Shown: in pieces, positions 7,754 through 18,631 of the stretch
Layout of the letters: each line of letters begins with the position of its first letter
Position numbering within the stretch: the first letter of the stretch is position 1
DNA from: Agrobacterium arsenijevicii
Lineage (GTDB): Bacteria > Pseudomonadota > Alphaproteobacteria > Rhizobiales > Rhizobiaceae
DNA length: 64,000 nt
Assembly (NCBI GenBank): GCA_000949895.1
Contig: JWIT01000003.1
Span: forward strand, 186,001-250,000
Direction: 5' to 3'
Notes under the pieces: generated by a model
Told to the model about the DNA's origin: nothing
Database searches by the model: none
The model's input: the letters and a program-made list of their open reading frames with translations, nothing else
Position numbers and translations under genes: made by a program

Positions 7754-8863
7754 ATGTCCGTTCGTCGACTAGCCGAAGATCAGTTCCAGCCCGTGGCATT
7801 TGCCTTCAACGCGGATAACACCGCTTGGGCGGAAAAGACGATCCAGAAATATCCCGAGGGACGCCAGCAATCGGCGGTTATCCCGCTGCTCATGCGTGCG
7901 CAGGAGCAGGACGGCTGGGTTACCCGCGCCGCCATCGAGAAAATCGCCGACATGCTGGATATGGCCTATATCCGGGTCCTGGAAGTGGCGACCTTCTATA
8001 CCCAGTTCCAGCTGAAGCCGATTGGCACACGCGCCCACGTTCAGGTCTGCGGCACCACGCCCTGCATGCTGCGCGGCTCGGAAGCGCTGATGGACGTCTG
8101 CCGCAAGAAGATCCATCACGATCCGCTGCACACCAACGACAGCGGCACGCTGTCCTGGGAAGAAGTGGAATGTCAGGGCGCCTGCGTCAACGCACCGATG
8201 GTCATCATCTTCAAGGACGCCTATGAGGATCTGACGCCCGAGCGCCTGGAAGAAATCATCGACACGTTCGAGGCGGGCAAGGGCGATACGGTCAAGACCG
8301 GCCCGCAGATCGACCGTCACGAGTCTGTCCCCATCGGCGGACTGACGACGCTGACCGAAGAGATCAAGCCTGATCGTTCCAATCTCGACAAGCCCGCTGA
8401 AGCGCCTGCTGCGGCCGCGCCGGCACCCGCACCATCTGAAGCCGCCAAGCCCAAGACGACTGCGCCGGAGGCCGATGCCAAGCTGAAAACGCCGGTAACC
8501 GCGCCCAAGGCTGCTGAAGCCAACGCCAAGGCCGCCGAGAAGGAAGCCACGGGTTCTTCGGAGGCGGGAAAACCGTCGCTCGAATCAGCAGATCGCCCAG
8601 CCGCCATCGAGAAGCCAGCGACACCTGACGACCTGAAGCTTATTGCAGGCGTCGGTCCGAAGATCGAAGGCACGCTCCATGAGCTTGGCATCTTCACCTT
8701 CGCGCAGATCGCCGGCTGGAAAAAGGCCGAGTGTGACTGGGTCGACGGTTATCTGAATTTCAAGGGCCGCATCGAACGCGACGAGTGGATCAAGCAGGCC
8801 GAGGCGCTCGCCAAGGGTGGCGAAGCCGAGTATATCAGGGTCTTCGGCAAGAAGCCGCGGTAA
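7754..8863 (+). CDS. nuoE: NADH-quinone oxidoreductase subunit E with C-terminal extension
   Basis: 24-kDa subunit of the NADH-oxidising module, carrying the 2Fe-2S cluster N1a. The ligands are visible as C99 and C104 (VCGTTPCML) and C140 and C144 (ECQGACVNAP). The core takes about 200 residues; the protein is 369. After residue about 205 comes an Ala/Pro/Lys-rich linker to about 290, then a conserved-looking module with LKLIAGVGPKIEGTLHELGI, similar to helix-hairpin-helix segments seen in rhizobial NuoE. The role of the tail is unknown. GTGAGGAAGT precedes the ATG. Confidence 0.95.
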   Translation: MSVRRLAEDQFQPVAFAFNADNTAWAEKTIQKYPEGRQQSAVIPLLMRAQEQDGWVTRAAIEKIADMLDMAYIRVLEVATFYTQFQLKPIGTRAHVQVCGTTPCMLRGSEALMDVCRKKIHHDPLHTNDSGTLSWEEVECQGACVNAPMVIIFKDAYEDLTPERLEEIIDTFEAGKGDTVKTGPQIDRHESVPIGGLTTLTEEIKPDRSNLDKPAEAPAAAAPAPAPSEAAKPKTTAPEADAKLKTPVTAPKAAEANAKAAEKEATGSSEAGKPSLESADRPAAIEKPATPDDLKLIAGVGPKIEGTLHELGIFTFAQIAGWKKAECDWVDGYLNFKGRIERDEWIKQAEALAKGGEAEYIRVFGKKPR

Positions 8864-8873
8864 AGGGTGAAGC

Positions 8874-10178
8874 ATGTTAAAAGATCAGGATCGCATCTTT
8901 ACCAATCTCTACGGCCTCAAGGACAAGTCCCTGAAGGGCGTGAAGGCGCGCGGCCATTGGGACGGTACCAAGCAGATCATCGAAAAGGGTCGTGACTGGA
9001 TCATCAACGAGATGAAGGCTTCCGGCCTTCGTGGTCGTGGTGGCGCTGGCTTCCCGACGGGTCTCAAGTGGTCCTTCATGCCGAAGGAAAACGACGGCCG
9101 TCCGCATTATCTCGTCGTCAACGCCGACGAATCCGAGCCCGGCACCTGCAAGGACCGCGAAATCCTGCGCAACGATCCGCATACGCTGATCGAAGGCTGC
9201 GTGATCGCCGGTTTCGCCATGGGCGCACACACGGCCTATATCTACGTTCGCGGCGAATATATGCGCGAGCGTGAAGCCCTGCAGGCGGCCATCGACGAAT
9301 GTTACGATGCGGGCCTGCTCGGCAAGAACAACAAGAACGGCTGGGATTTCGACATCTACGTCCATCACGGCGCAGGTGCCTATATCTGCGGCGAAGAGAC
9401 GGCTCTGCTCGAAAGCCTCGAAGGCAAGAAGGGCCAGCCGCGTCTTAAGCCGCCGTTCCCGGCCAATATGGGTCTTTACGGCTGCCCGACCACCGTCAAC
9501 AACGTTGAATCGATCGCCGTTGCGCCGACCATCCTGCGCCGTGGCGCTGCATGGTTCTCGTCGATCGGTCGTCCGAACAATGTGGGCACCAAGCTGTTCA
9601 TGGTCTCCGGCCATGTTGAGCGTCCCTGCACCTTCGAAGATGCGTTGGGCCTGTCCTTCCGTGAGCTGATCGAGCACCATTGCGGTGGCATTCGCGGCGG
9701 CTGGGACAATTTGCTCGGCGTCATTCCCGGCGGCGCATCCTGCCCCATCGTGCGCGGTGAGGACATGAAGGACGCCATCATGGACTTCGACGGCATGCGC
9801 GAAGTGAAGTCGTCCTTCGGCACCGGCGGCATGATCGTCATGGACAAGTCCACCGACGTCATCAAGGCGATTGCCCGCATCGCGGCTTTCTTCAAGCACG
9901 AAAGCTGCGGCCAGTGCACGCCGTGCCGCGAAGGCACCGGCTGGATGTGGCGCGTGCTGGAGCGCATGGTGAAGGGCAACGCGCAGAAGCGCGAAATCGA
10001 CATGCTGTTCGAAGTGACGAAGCAGATCGAAGGCCACACCATCTGTGCGCTTGGCGACGCCGCCGCATGGCCGGTACAGGCGCTGATCCGCAATTTCCGT
10101 CCGGAAATCGAAAAACGCATCGACCAATATACCTACAGGGCCATGGACGATGGCGCTGTTCTGGAAGCTGCCGAATAA
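8874..10178 (+). CDS. nuoF: NADH-quinone oxidoreductase subunit F
   Basis: 51-kDa subunit that binds NADH and FMN and carries cluster N3. It has 434 residues. Visible motifs are [10 protein letters not shown] (about 54-63, NADH/FMN site), [16 protein letters not shown] (about 165-180) and the cluster motif [13 protein letters not shown] (about 344-356), with the fourth ligand expected in TICALGDA near residue 391. It starts 10 nt after nuoE. Confidence 0.98.
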   Translation: MLKDQDRIFTNLYGLKDKSLKGVKARGHWDGTKQIIEKGRDWIINEMKASGLRGRGGAGFPTGLKWSFMPKENDGRPHYLVVNADESEPGTCKDREILRNDPHTLIEGCVIAGFAMGAHTAYIYVRGEYMREREALQAAIDECYDAGLLGKNNKNGWDFDIYVHHGAGAYICGEETALLESLEGKKGQPRLKPPFPANMGLYGCPTTVNNVESIAVAPTILRRGAAWFSSIGRPNNVGTKLFMVSGHVERPCTFEDALGLSFRELIEHHCGGIRGGWDNLLGVIPGGASCPIVRGEDMKDAIMDFDGMREVKSSFGTGGMIVMDKSTDVIKAIARIAAFFKHESCGQCTPCREGTGWMWRVLERMVKGNAQKREIDMLFEVTKQIEGHTICALGDAAAWPVQALIRNFRPEIEKRIDQYTYRAMDDGAVLEAAE

Positions 10179-10334
10179 GCTTTTCGCAGTTTGCATGCGG
10201 CGCGGGGATGATCCCGGCGCCGGAAAACCATGAAGCGCCTGGCCGACGAGATTAAGTGTCGGGCGCGATTAAGGATTTGTTGCGGACCGTGTGAGAGACA
10301 CGGGACGAACAGGCAACAGGACGTAAGTAGAACC

Positions 10335-12416
10335 ATGGCAAAGCTCAAGGTTGACGGTAAAGAGATCGAGGTTCCGGATCATTTCACGCTGTTGCAGGCG
10401 TGCGAGGAGGCTGGCGCTGAAGTTCCGCGCTTTTGTTTTCATGAGCGCTTGTCGGTCGCGGGTAACTGCCGCATGTGTCTCATCGAGGTGAAGGGCGGAC
10501 CGCCCAAGCCCGCCGCATCCTGCGCCATGGGCGTTCGCGACGTTCGTGGCGGCCCGAATGGCGAGTTGCCGGAAGTTTTCACCAACACGCCGATGGTCAA
10601 AAAGGCCCGCGAAGGCGTGATGGAATTCCTGCTCATCAACCACCCGCTCGATTGCCCGATCTGCGACCAGGGCGGCGAATGCGACCTGCAGGACCAGGCC
10701 ATGGCCTTCGGTATCGCCGGTTCGCGTTACGCGGAAAACAAGCGTGCGGTTGAAGACAAGTACATCGGCCCGCTCGTCAAGACGGTCATGAACCGCTGCA
10801 TCCACTGCACGCGCTGCGTCCGTTTCACCACTGAGGTGGCCGGCATTGCCGAACTCGGCCTCATCGGCCGCGGCGAGGATGCCGAGATCACCACCTATCT
10901 CGAACAGGCGATGACCTCCGAGCTTCAGGGCAACGTTGTCGACCTTTGCCCGGTCGGCGCGCTCACCTCCAAGCCTTTCGCCTTCACCGCCCGTCCGTGG
11001 GAACTGAACAAGACCGAAACCATCGACGTGATGGACGCTCTCGGTTCGGCCATCCGCGTCGATACCCGTGGCCGCGAAGTCATGCGTGTCATGCCGCGCG
11101 TCAACGAGGCGATCAACGAAGAGTGGATCTCCGACAAGAGCCGCTTCATCTGGGATGGTCTGAAGACGCAGCGTCTCGACCGGCCTTATGTCCGTAAGGA
11201 TGGCCGTCTGCAGCCCGCAAGCTGGGGCGAAGCCTTCGGTGCGATCAAGCAGGCAGTTGCCGCCACCAGCGGCAGCAAGATCGGCGCGATTGCCGGTGAT
11301 CTTGCTTCCGTCGAGGAAATGTTCGCACTGAAGTCGCTGCTGGCGTCGCTCGGCTCGGCCAATGTCGATTGCCGTCAGGATGGCGCAGCGCTTGATCCGT
11401 CTTTGGGTCGTGCCAGCTACCTGTTCAACTCCACCATTGAAGGCATCGAGCAGGCGGATGCGCTGCTGATCGTCGGCGCGAACCCGCGTTATGAAGCGGC
11501 TGTCCTCAACGCCCGCATCCGCAAGCGCTGGCGCCGCGGCGGTTTCCCGATCGGCGTGATCGGCGAAGCCGGCGAGCTGCGCTACAATTATGAATATCTC
11601 GGCTCCGGCGCGGAAACACTTTCCGATCTGGCCAACGGTTCGCACAGCTTCGTTGAGAAGCTGAAGTCCGCCAAGAACCCGCTGATCATCATCGGCCAGG
11701 GCGCTCTGGCACGCGCCGATGGTGCGGCTGTTCTCGCTGCTGCTGCAAAGCTTGCCGTTTCGGTCGGCGCTGTCAGCGAAGAATGGAACGGCTTCTCGGT
11801 GCTTCACACCGCCGCTGCCCGCGTCGGCGGTCTCGATATCGGCTTCGTGCCGGGCGAGGGCGGTGTTGCTGCTGACGAAATGGTAACGTCCATGGACGTC
11901 CTCTTCCTGCTCGGCGCCGACGAAATCGACCTGTCGAACAAGGGCGCCAAGTTCACCGTCTACATCGGCAGCCACGGCGATCACGGCGCGATGCACGCCG
12001 ACGTCATCCTTCCGGGTGCGGCCTATACCGAAAAATCCGGTATCTGGGTCAACACCGAAGGCCGCGTTCAGGTGGGCAACCGCGCCGGTTTCGCACCGGG
12101 CGAGGCCCGCGAAGACTGGGCGATCCTGCGTGCGCTTTCCGACGTGCTCGGCAAGAAGCTGCCGTTCGACTCGCTCTCGGCGCTGCGCGGCCAGCTTTAT
12201 GTCGCGCATCCGCATCTGGCAGAAACCGACGAGATCGTTGCCGGCAGCGGCCGGGATATCGAGGCTCTTGCCGCTCATGCGGGCAGCCTCAACAAGTCGG
12301 CGTTTGCCTCGACCGTAAAAGACTTTTATTTGACGAACCCGATTGCGCGCGCATCCGCCGTCATGGCCGAGTGTTCCGCATTGGCCCGCAACAATTTCCA
12401 GGCTGCGGCAGAGTAA
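10335..12416 (+). CDS. nuoG: NADH-quinone oxidoreductase subunit G
   Basis: 75-kDa iron-sulfur subunit of complex I. From the ATG at 10335 it has 693 residues; the reading frame is open upstream, but MAKLKVDGKEIEV is the family N-terminus. The 2Fe-2S ligands are C34, C45, C48 and C63; a His/Cys cluster follows in HPLDCPICDQGGECDLQ, then a 4Fe-4S motif CIHCTRCVRF. The rest resembles a molybdopterin oxidoreductase fold without cofactor. A 156-nt spacer from nuoF is one of the two long gaps in the operon. Confidence 0.97.
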   Translation: MAKLKVDGKEIEVPDHFTLLQACEEAGAEVPRFCFHERLSVAGNCRMCLIEVKGGPPKPAASCAMGVRDVRGGPNGELPEVFTNTPMVKKAREGVMEFLLINHPLDCPICDQGGECDLQDQAMAFGIAGSRYAENKRAVEDKYIGPLVKTVMNRCIHCTRCVRFTTEVAGIAELGLIGRGEDAEITTYLEQAMTSELQGNVVDLCPVGALTSKPFAFTARPWELNKTETIDVMDALGSAIRVDTRGREVMRVMPRVNEAINEEWISDKSRFIWDGLKTQRLDRPYVRKDGRLQPASWGEAFGAIKQAVAATSGSKIGAIAGDLASVEEMFALKSLLASLGSANVDCRQDGAALDPSLGRASYLFNSTIEGIEQADALLIVGANPRYEAAVLNARIRKRWRRGGFPIGVIGEAGELRYNYEYLGSGAETLSDLANGSHSFVEKLKSAKNPLIIIGQGALARADGAAVLAAAAKLAVSVGAVSEEWNGFSVLHTAAARVGGLDIGFVPGEGGVAADEMVTSMDVLFLLGADEIDLSNKGAKFTVYIGSHGDHGAMHADVILPGAAYTEKSGIWVNTEGRVQVGNRAGFAPGEAREDWAILRALSDVLGKKLPFDSLSALRGQLYVAHPHLAETDEIVAGSGRDIEALAAHAGSLNKSAFASTVKDFYLTNPIARASAVMAECSALARNNFQAAAE

Positions 12417-12428
12417 GGGTAGGGGATT

Positions 12429-13475
12429 ATGGAATCGTTTTTCTGGAGCTACGTCTGGCCCGCGCTGATCATGGTCGGCCAGTCCCTGCTGCTTCTCGTT
12501 TGCCTTCTGGTGGCCATCGCCTTCCTTCTGCTTGCCGACCGTAAGGTCTGGGCAGCCGTGCAGTTGCGCCGTGGTCCCAACGTCGTCGGCCCCTTCGGTC
12601 TGTTTCAGTCCTTCGCCGACCTTTTGAAGTTCATCCTGAAGGAGCCCGTCATTCCGGCGGGCGCCAACAAGGCGGTCTTCCTTCTGGCGCCGCTGGTTGC
12701 CGTGACGCTGGCGCTTGCCACCTACGCGGTCATCCCGTTTGCCGATGGCTGGGTCGTTGCCAATATCAACGTCGGCATTCTCTACATCTTCGCGATTTCC
12801 TCGCTTGAAGTGTACGGCATCATCATGGGCGGCTGGGCTTCCAACTCGAAGTACCCGTTTCTCGGCGCGCTTCGTTCCGCAGCGCAGATGGTGTCCTACG
12901 AAGTGTCGATCGGCCTCGTCATCGTTACCGTGCTGCTTTGCGTCGGCTCGCTGAACCTGACGGACATCGTTCTGGCGCAGCGCACCGGCCTCGGCACGAT
13001 GATCGGCCTGCCTGCCTCGTTCCTTGACTGGCACTGGCTGTCGCTGTTCCCGATGTTCATCGTGTTCTTCATCTCGGGTCTTGCCGAAACCAACCGTCCG
13101 CCCTTCGATCTTCCGGAAGCGGAATCGGAACTGGTTGCCGGTCACATGGTCGAATACGGCTCCACGCCCTACATGATGTTCATGCTCGGCGAATATGCTG
13201 CGATCGTCCTGATCTGCTGCCTGACGACGATCCTGTTCCTTGGCGGCTGGCTGCCGATCGTGGATGTGTGGTTCCTGAACTGGATCCCGGGCATCGTCTG
13301 GTTTGCGCTCAAGGGCTGCATGGTTTTCTTCATGATCGCTCTGGTGAAGGCCTTCGTTCCGCGTTACCGCTATGACCAGCTCATGCGCCTTGGCTGGAAG
13401 GTGTTCCTGCCGCTGTCGCTCGCCATGGTCGTTATTGTTGCATTCGTATTGAAGCTGACGGGGTGGGCCGGTTGA
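12429..13475 (+). CDS. nuoH: NADH-quinone oxidoreductase subunit H
   Basis: Membrane-arm subunit that, with NuoB and NuoD, forms the entrance to the quinone chamber. It has 348 residues with about eight hydrophobic spans. The conserved acidic loop [17 protein letters not shown] lies near residue 222, and [20 protein letters not shown] follows the first span. AGGGGAT precedes the start. Confidence 0.98.
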   Translation: MESFFWSYVWPALIMVGQSLLLLVCLLVAIAFLLLADRKVWAAVQLRRGPNVVGPFGLFQSFADLLKFILKEPVIPAGANKAVFLLAPLVAVTLALATYAVIPFADGWVVANINVGILYIFAISSLEVYGIIMGGWASNSKYPFLGALRSAAQMVSYEVSIGLVIVTVLLCVGSLNLTDIVLAQRTGLGTMIGLPASFLDWHWLSLFPMFIVFFISGLAETNRPPFDLPEAESELVAGHMVEYGSTPYMMFMLGEYAAIVLICCLTTILFLGGWLPIVDVWFLNWIPGIVWFALKGCMVFFMIALVKAFVPRYRYDQLMRLGWKVFLPLSLAMVVIVAFVLKLTGWAG

Positions 13476-13511
13476 TGTCCGTACTCCTCGCTCAGAAATC
13501 TGGAGTTTGAG

Positions 13512-14003
13512 ATGGCAAGCCTCTCCCAAGCCGTCAATTCACTGTTCCTCAAGGAGTTCGTCGGTGCGATCTTCCTGACGATGCGCCACTTCTTCAAGCA
13601 GAAGGCGACGGTGAACTATCCTTTCGAAAAGGGCCCGGTGTCTCCGCGCTTCCGTGGCGAACATGCGCTGCGCCGTTATCCCAACGGTGAAGAACGCTGC
13701 ATCGCCTGCAAGCTGTGTGAAGCGATCTGTCCCGCTCAGGCGATCACCATCGAAGCCGGCCCGCGCCGCAATGACGGCACCCGCCGCACGGTGCGTTACG
13801 ACATCGACATGGTGAAGTGCATCTATTGCGGTTTCTGCCAGGAAGCCTGCCCGGTCGATGCCATCGTCGAGGGCCCGAACTTCGAATTCGCGACGGAAAC
13901 CCGCGAGGAGCTTTATTTCGACAAGCAGAGGCTTCTCGACAATGGCGACCGCTGGGAGCGTGAAATCGCACGCAACCTCGCACTGGATGCGCCTTACCGT
14001 TAA
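13512..14003 (+). CDS. nuoI: NADH-quinone oxidoreductase subunit I
   Basis: Ferredoxin-like subunit carrying clusters N6a and N6b. It has 163 residues with two complete 4Fe-4S motifs: C63, C66, C69, C73 ([12 protein letters not shown]) and C103, C106, C109, C113 ([12 protein letters not shown]). The ATG follows TCTGGAGTTTGAG. Confidence 0.98.
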   Translation: MASLSQAVNSLFLKEFVGAIFLTMRHFFKQKATVNYPFEKGPVSPRFRGEHALRRYPNGEERCIACKLCEAICPAQAITIEAGPRRNDGTRRTVRYDIDMVKCIYCGFCQEACPVDAIVEGPNFEFATETREELYFDKQRLLDNGDRWEREIARNLALDAPYR

Positions 14004-14144
14004 GGCGCAACCGTCTTTCCGGGGGAGACCCCGGGAAGCGAAGAAAGAGTAAAAGAGCCTGCACGGTTATCGCCGGCGGGGACGAAACGGGTAGAGCGCG
14101 CGATTGTGCGGTCTTTGCCCGGATGAGGACAAAAAGGCACCAAC

Positions 14145-14759
14145 ATGGGTCTGCACGCTGTATTCTTTTATATATTCGCTTTCGTCGCCGTGGCGTCTGC
14201 GTTCATGGTCATCGCATCGAAGAACCCTGTTCATTCGGTGCTGTTTCTGATTTTGACCTTCTTCAACGCAGCCGCGCTGTTCCTGCTGACGGGGGCCGAA
14301 TTCCTCGCCATGATCCTGCTCGTCGTTTATGTCGGCGCGGTCGCGGTGCTGTTCCTCTTCGTCGTCATGATGCTGGATGTGGATTTCGCGGAGCTGCGCT
14401 CCGGCGTACTGCAATATGCGCCGATCGGCGCGCTGATCGGTATCATCCTTGCGGCTGAACTGATCGTCGTGGTCGGCGGCAGCGTGCTGAACCCGCAGGC
14501 GGCAAAATCGATCACCATGCCGATCCCGTCGCCGGCCGTGCGCACCAATACGGCGGCGCTGGGCGATGTGCTCTATACCAACTACGTCTACTTCTTCCAG
14601 CTTGCCGGTCTCGTGCTGCTGGTGGCCATGATCGGCGCCATCGTGCTGACGCTGCGTCACCGCACCGACATCAAGCGGCAGGATATCTCCACGCAGGTCG
14701 GTCGTGACCCGAAGACCGCCGTCACCACGGTCAAGGTCAAGCCGGGCCAGGGCATCTGA
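14145..14759 (+). CDS. nuoJ: NADH-quinone oxidoreductase subunit J
   Basis: Membrane-arm subunit of 204 residues with five hydrophobic spans. The conserved region [20 protein letters not shown] is present around residues 62-81. A spacer of 141 nt separates it from nuoI; the spacer contains a hairpin (CTTTCCGGGG with CCCCGGGAAG) that may tune expression of the membrane half of the operon. Confidence 0.97.
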   Translation: MGLHAVFFYIFAFVAVASAFMVIASKNPVHSVLFLILTFFNAAALFLLTGAEFLAMILLVVYVGAVAVLFLFVVMMLDVDFAELRSGVLQYAPIGALIGIILAAELIVVVGGSVLNPQAAKSITMPIPSPAVRTNTAALGDVLYTNYVYFFQLAGLVLLVAMIGAIVLTLRHRTDIKRQDISTQVGRDPKTAVTTVKVKPGQGI

Positions 14760-14788
14760 AGGCGCGAACGGATCCAAGGAAACAGAAT

Positions 14789-15097
14789 ATGGAAATCGGT
14801 CTTTCCCACTACCTGACGGTCAGCGCGATCCTCTTCACGATCGGCATCTTCGGCATCTTCCTCAACCGGAAGAACGTCATCGTCATCCTCATGTCGATCG
14901 AGCTCATCCTGTTGGCGGTCAACATCAACATGGTTGCGTTCTCGGCTTTCCTGAACGACATCGTCGGCCAGGTCTTTGCACTTTTCATTCTGACCGTCGC
15001 AGCCGCCGAAGCGGCCATCGGTCTTGCAATACTCGTTGTCTTCTACCGCAACCGCGGATCGATCGCCGTCGAAGACGTCAATATGATGAAGGGCTGA
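14789..15097 (+). CDS. nuoK: NADH-quinone oxidoreductase subunit K
   Basis: Small membrane-arm subunit, 102 residues and three spans. The proton-path glutamates sit in spans 2 ([13 protein letters not shown]) and 3 ([13 protein letters not shown]). AAGGAAA precedes the ATG. It fits the MrpC-like antiporter family. Confidence 0.97.
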   Translation: MEIGLSHYLTVSAILFTIGIFGIFLNRKNVIVILMSIELILLAVNINMVAFSAFLNDIVGQVFALFILTVAAAEAAIGLAILVVFYRNRGSIAVEDVNMMKG

Positions 15098-15104
15098 TAA
15101 GGCT

Positions 15105-17102
15105 ATGATCTACAAGGCTATCGTCTTTCTTCCTCTGATCGGCTTCCTGATCGCCGGCCTGTTTGGCCGGTCGATCGGCGCCAAGGCCTCGGAATATGTC
15201 ACCACCGGTCTGATGATCGTGGTCGCCATCCTGTCGTGGGTCGTCTTCTTCAGTGTCGCGCTTGCCCATGGCGAGCCGGGCGAGGTGATCAAGGTCACCG
15301 TGCTGCGCTGGATCCAGTCCGGCGGCATCGACGTCGAATGGGCCTTCCGCATCGATACGCTGACGGCTGTCATGTTCGTCGTCGTCAACACGGTATCGAC
15401 GCTGGTGCACCTCTATTCGATCGGATACATGCACCACGATCCGCATCGTCCGCGCTTCTTCGCCTATCTTTCGCTGTTCACCTTCGCCATGCTGATGCTG
15501 GTGACCTCAGACAACCTGCTGCAGATGTTCTTCGGCTGGGAAGGCGTGGGTCTGGCCTCGTACCTGCTGATCGGCTTCTGGTTCAAGAAGCCTTCGGCGT
15601 CTGCTGCAGCCATGAAGGCGTTCATCGTCAACCGCGTCGGCGACTTCGGCTTCATTCTCGGCATTTCCGGCATCTTCGTGCTGTTCGGTTCGATCAATCT
15701 CGAAACCATCTTCGCCGCCGCCGGCACCTATCTGCCTGCTGAGAGCGCAGCCTCGACCGAAACCGTCATCAACCTGTTCGGCATGCATCTGGACAAGGCC
15801 AATGCGATCACGGGCGTCTGCCTGCTGCTGTTCATGGGCGCGATGGGTAAATCGGCGCAGTTCCTGCTGCACACCTGGTTGCCGGATGCGATGGAAGGCC
15901 CGACCCCGGTGTCTGCCCTCATTCACGCCGCAACCATGGTCACCGCCGGTGTCTTCCTTGTCGCCCGCATGTCGCCGCTGTTTGAATTGTCGCCGACTGC
16001 GCTGACCGTCGTGACGCTGATCGGTGCGATCACTGCCTTCTTCGCGGCGACCGTCGGTCTCGTGCAGAACGACATCAAGCGCGTCATCGCTTACTCGACC
16101 TGTTCGCAGCTCGGTTACATGTTCGTGGCGCTCGGCGTCGGCGCTTATGGCGCTGCCGTGTTCCACCTCTTCACGCACGCCTTCTTCAAGGCCCTGCTGT
16201 TCTTGTGCGCGGGTTCCGTCATCCACGCCGTCGATGGCGAGCAGGACATGCGGTACATGGGCGGTCTGCGCAAGCATATCCCCATCACCTTCTGGACCAT
16301 GACCGTCGGCACGCTGGCGCTCACCGGTGTGGGGATTCCGGGCACGATGATCGGCTTTGCCGGCTTCTTCTCGAAGGACGTCATCATCGAATCCGCTTAT
16401 GCGTCCCATTCGGTGCTGTCAGGTTTCGCCTTCACGCTGCTGGTCATCGCGGCGCTGTTCACCAGCTTCTATTCGTGGCGCCTGGCGTTCATGACCTTCT
16501 TCGGCAAGCCGCGCGCTTCTGCCGACGTGATGCACCATGTGCATGAATCGCCGATGGTCATGCTGATCCCGCTGTTCATCCTGACGGTCGGCGCGATCTT
16601 CGCCGGTGTACTTTTCGAAGGCCATTTCTTCGGTGAGGAATATGCCGAATTCTGGAAGGGCGCTCTGTTCATGCTTCCGGAAAACGAAATCCTCGAAGAG
16701 TTCCACCATGTGCCGCTGTGGGTGAAGTGGAGCCCGTTCTTCGCCATGGCACTTGGTTTCGTGACCGCCTGGTACATGTACATCAAGTCGCCGGAGACGC
16801 CGAAGCGTCTGGCCGAGACCCATCGTGGCCTCTACCAGTTCCTTCTCAACAAGTGGTACTTCGACGAGCTTTACGACTTCCTGTTCGTGCGTTCCGCAAA
16901 GGCGCTTGGCCGCTTCCTGTGGAAGAAGGGCGACGTGGCCGTCATCGACCATTATGGACCGAACGGCATTGCAGCGCGCGTGGTTGACGTGACCAACCGC
17001 GTGGTCCGCCTGCAATCCGGTTACCTTTATCACTATGCCTTTGCGATGCTGATCGGCATCGCGGCGCTTGTCACCTGGATGATGCTCGGGAGTGCGTTTT
17101 GA
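15105..17102 (+). CDS. nuoL: NADH-quinone oxidoreductase subunit L
   Basis: Distal proton-pumping subunit of complex I, related to Mrp antiporters. It has 665 residues with many hydrophobic spans. The key lysine region [17 protein letters not shown] is near residue 249, and [18 protein letters not shown] near 144 carries the conserved glutamate. The C-terminal part includes the family's long lateral helix. Its TGA overlaps the nuoM ATG by one base. Confidence 0.98.
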   Translation: MIYKAIVFLPLIGFLIAGLFGRSIGAKASEYVTTGLMIVVAILSWVVFFSVALAHGEPGEVIKVTVLRWIQSGGIDVEWAFRIDTLTAVMFVVVNTVSTLVHLYSIGYMHHDPHRPRFFAYLSLFTFAMLMLVTSDNLLQMFFGWEGVGLASYLLIGFWFKKPSASAAAMKAFIVNRVGDFGFILGISGIFVLFGSINLETIFAAAGTYLPAESAASTETVINLFGMHLDKANAITGVCLLLFMGAMGKSAQFLLHTWLPDAMEGPTPVSALIHAATMVTAGVFLVARMSPLFELSPTALTVVTLIGAITAFFAATVGLVQNDIKRVIAYSTCSQLGYMFVALGVGAYGAAVFHLFTHAFFKALLFLCAGSVIHAVDGEQDMRYMGGLRKHIPITFWTMTVGTLALTGVGIPGTMIGFAGFFSKDVIIESAYASHSVLSGFAFTLLVIAALFTSFYSWRLAFMTFFGKPRASADVMHHVHESPMVMLIPLFILTVGAIFAGVLFEGHFFGEEYAEFWKGALFMLPENEILEEFHHVPLWVKWSPFFAMALGFVTAWYMYIKSPETPKRLAETHRGLYQFLLNKWYFDELYDFLFVRSAKALGRFLWKKGDVAVIDHYGPNGIAARVVDVTNRVVRLQSGYLYHYAFAMLIGIAALVTWMMLGSAF

Positions 17103-18613
17103 TGACCGATTGGCCCATTCTTTCAACGGTCACCTTTCTGCCGCTCGTCGGCGTGGTGCTCTTGCTGCTGACCAACGAGAACGGCCCTTTCGGGCGCCGC
17201 AACATTCTCAACGTCTCGCTGCTGACGACCGTTTTCACCTTCCTGGTTTCGCTGTTCGTCTGGATCGGCTTCGATAATTCGAACCCCGGTTTCCAGATGG
17301 TGGAAAAACACGCGTGGTTCGGCAACATCGCCGCCTATCATCTGGGCGTCGACGGCATCTCCATGCTGTTCGTCATCCTCACCACTTTCCTGATGCCCTT
17401 CTGCGTGCTGGCAAGCTGGCAGTCCGTTGAAAAGCGCATCAAGGAATACATGATCGCCTTCCTGCTGCTGGAAGTCGTCATGATCGGCGTCTTCGTGGCG
17501 CTGGATACGGTTCTTTTCTACGTCTTCTTCGAAGCGACGCTGATCCCGATGTTCATCATCATCGGCGTCTGGGGCGGCAAGGATCGCGTCTACGCATCCT
17601 ACAAGTTCTTCCTCTACACGCTGCTCGGCTCGGTCCTGACCATGCTCGCCATCATGGCGATGTACTGGCAGGCTGGCACGACCGATATGACGGAACTTCT
17701 GAAATACGGCTTCCCGGCCGGCATGCAGACCTGGCTGTGGCTTGCCTGTTTCGCCGCCTTCTCGGTCAAGATGCCGATGTGGCCGGTGCACACCTGGCTG
17801 CCGGATGCCCACGTTCAGGCGCCGACCGCCGGTTCGGTCATCCTTGCCGGTGTCATGCTGAAGCTCGGCGGTTACGGTTTCATCCGCTTCTCGCTGTCTA
17901 TGTTCCCGTTGGCGTCGGATTATTTCGCACCCTTCGTCTTCACGCTGTCGGTTCTCGCCATCATCTACACCTCGCTGGTGGCGATGATGCAGGACGACAT
18001 CAAGAAGCTGATCGCCTATTCTTCCGTTGCCCACATGGGTTACGTGACCATGGGCATCTTCGCCGCCAACGTGCAGGGCGTGCAGGGCGCAATCTTCCAG
18101 ATGCTGTCGCACGGCATCGTGTCGGGCGCGCTCTTCCTCTGCGTCGGCGTCGTTTACGATCGGCTGCATACCCGCGAGATTTCGGCCTATGGCGGTCTCG
18201 TGAACAACATGCCGAAATATGCCGTCGCCTTCATGATCTTCACCATGGCCAATGTCGGTCTGCCCGGCACATCAGGCTTTGTCGGTGAATTCCTGACGCT
18301 GATCGGCGTATTCCGCGCCAACTCGCTGGTCGCGCTGTTTGCGGCAACCGGTGTCATCCTCTCGGCCGCTTATGCGCTGTGGCTCTACCGCCGCGTGATC
18401 TTCGGCGCGCTGGAGAAGGAAAGCCTGAAATCGATGCTCGATCTGTCGACCCGCGAAAAGGTCATCCTTTATCCGCTGGTTGCGCTGACGATCTTCTTCG
18501 GCGTCTATCCGGCTCCGGTTTTCGATGCCACCGCCGCATCGGTCGATCTTCTGGTAAACAACTATACGGCTGCATTGCAGGCGGCGCAAAATGTTGCGCT
18601 TTCTATGAATTGA
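17102..18613 (+). CDS. nuoM: NADH-quinone oxidoreductase subunit M
   Basis: Proton-pumping antiporter-like subunit of 503 residues. The conserved [19 protein letters not shown] lies near residue 222, and [17 protein letters not shown] near 143 carries the conserved glutamate. I use the ATG at 17102 (TGATG overlap with nuoL) rather than a TTG one codon earlier. Confidence 0.98.
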   Translation: MTDWPILSTVTFLPLVGVVLLLLTNENGPFGRRNILNVSLLTTVFTFLVSLFVWIGFDNSNPGFQMVEKHAWFGNIAAYHLGVDGISMLFVILTTFLMPFCVLASWQSVEKRIKEYMIAFLLLEVVMIGVFVALDTVLFYVFFEATLIPMFIIIGVWGGKDRVYASYKFFLYTLLGSVLTMLAIMAMYWQAGTTDMTELLKYGFPAGMQTWLWLACFAAFSVKMPMWPVHTWLPDAHVQAPTAGSVILAGVMLKLGGYGFIRFSLSMFPLASDYFAPFVFTLSVLAIIYTSLVAMMQDDIKKLIAYSSVAHMGYVTMGIFAANVQGVQGAIFQMLSHGIVSGALFLCVGVVYDRLHTREISAYGGLVNNMPKYAVAFMIFTMANVGLPGTSGFVGEFLTLIGVFRANSLVALFAATGVILSAAYALWLYRRVIFGALEKESLKSMLDLSTREKVILYPLVALTIFFGVYPAPVFDATAASVDLLVNNYTAALQAAQNVALSMN

Positions 18614-18631
18614 CGACAGGACCCGTTGGAC

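Noticed and set aside
10269-13529. A 1086-codon open frame antisense to nuoG and nuoH
   Set aside because: Shadow of high-GC coding sequence: the + strand proteins are unmistakable, and the antisense product is rich in Arg, Asp, Gly and His with no domain.
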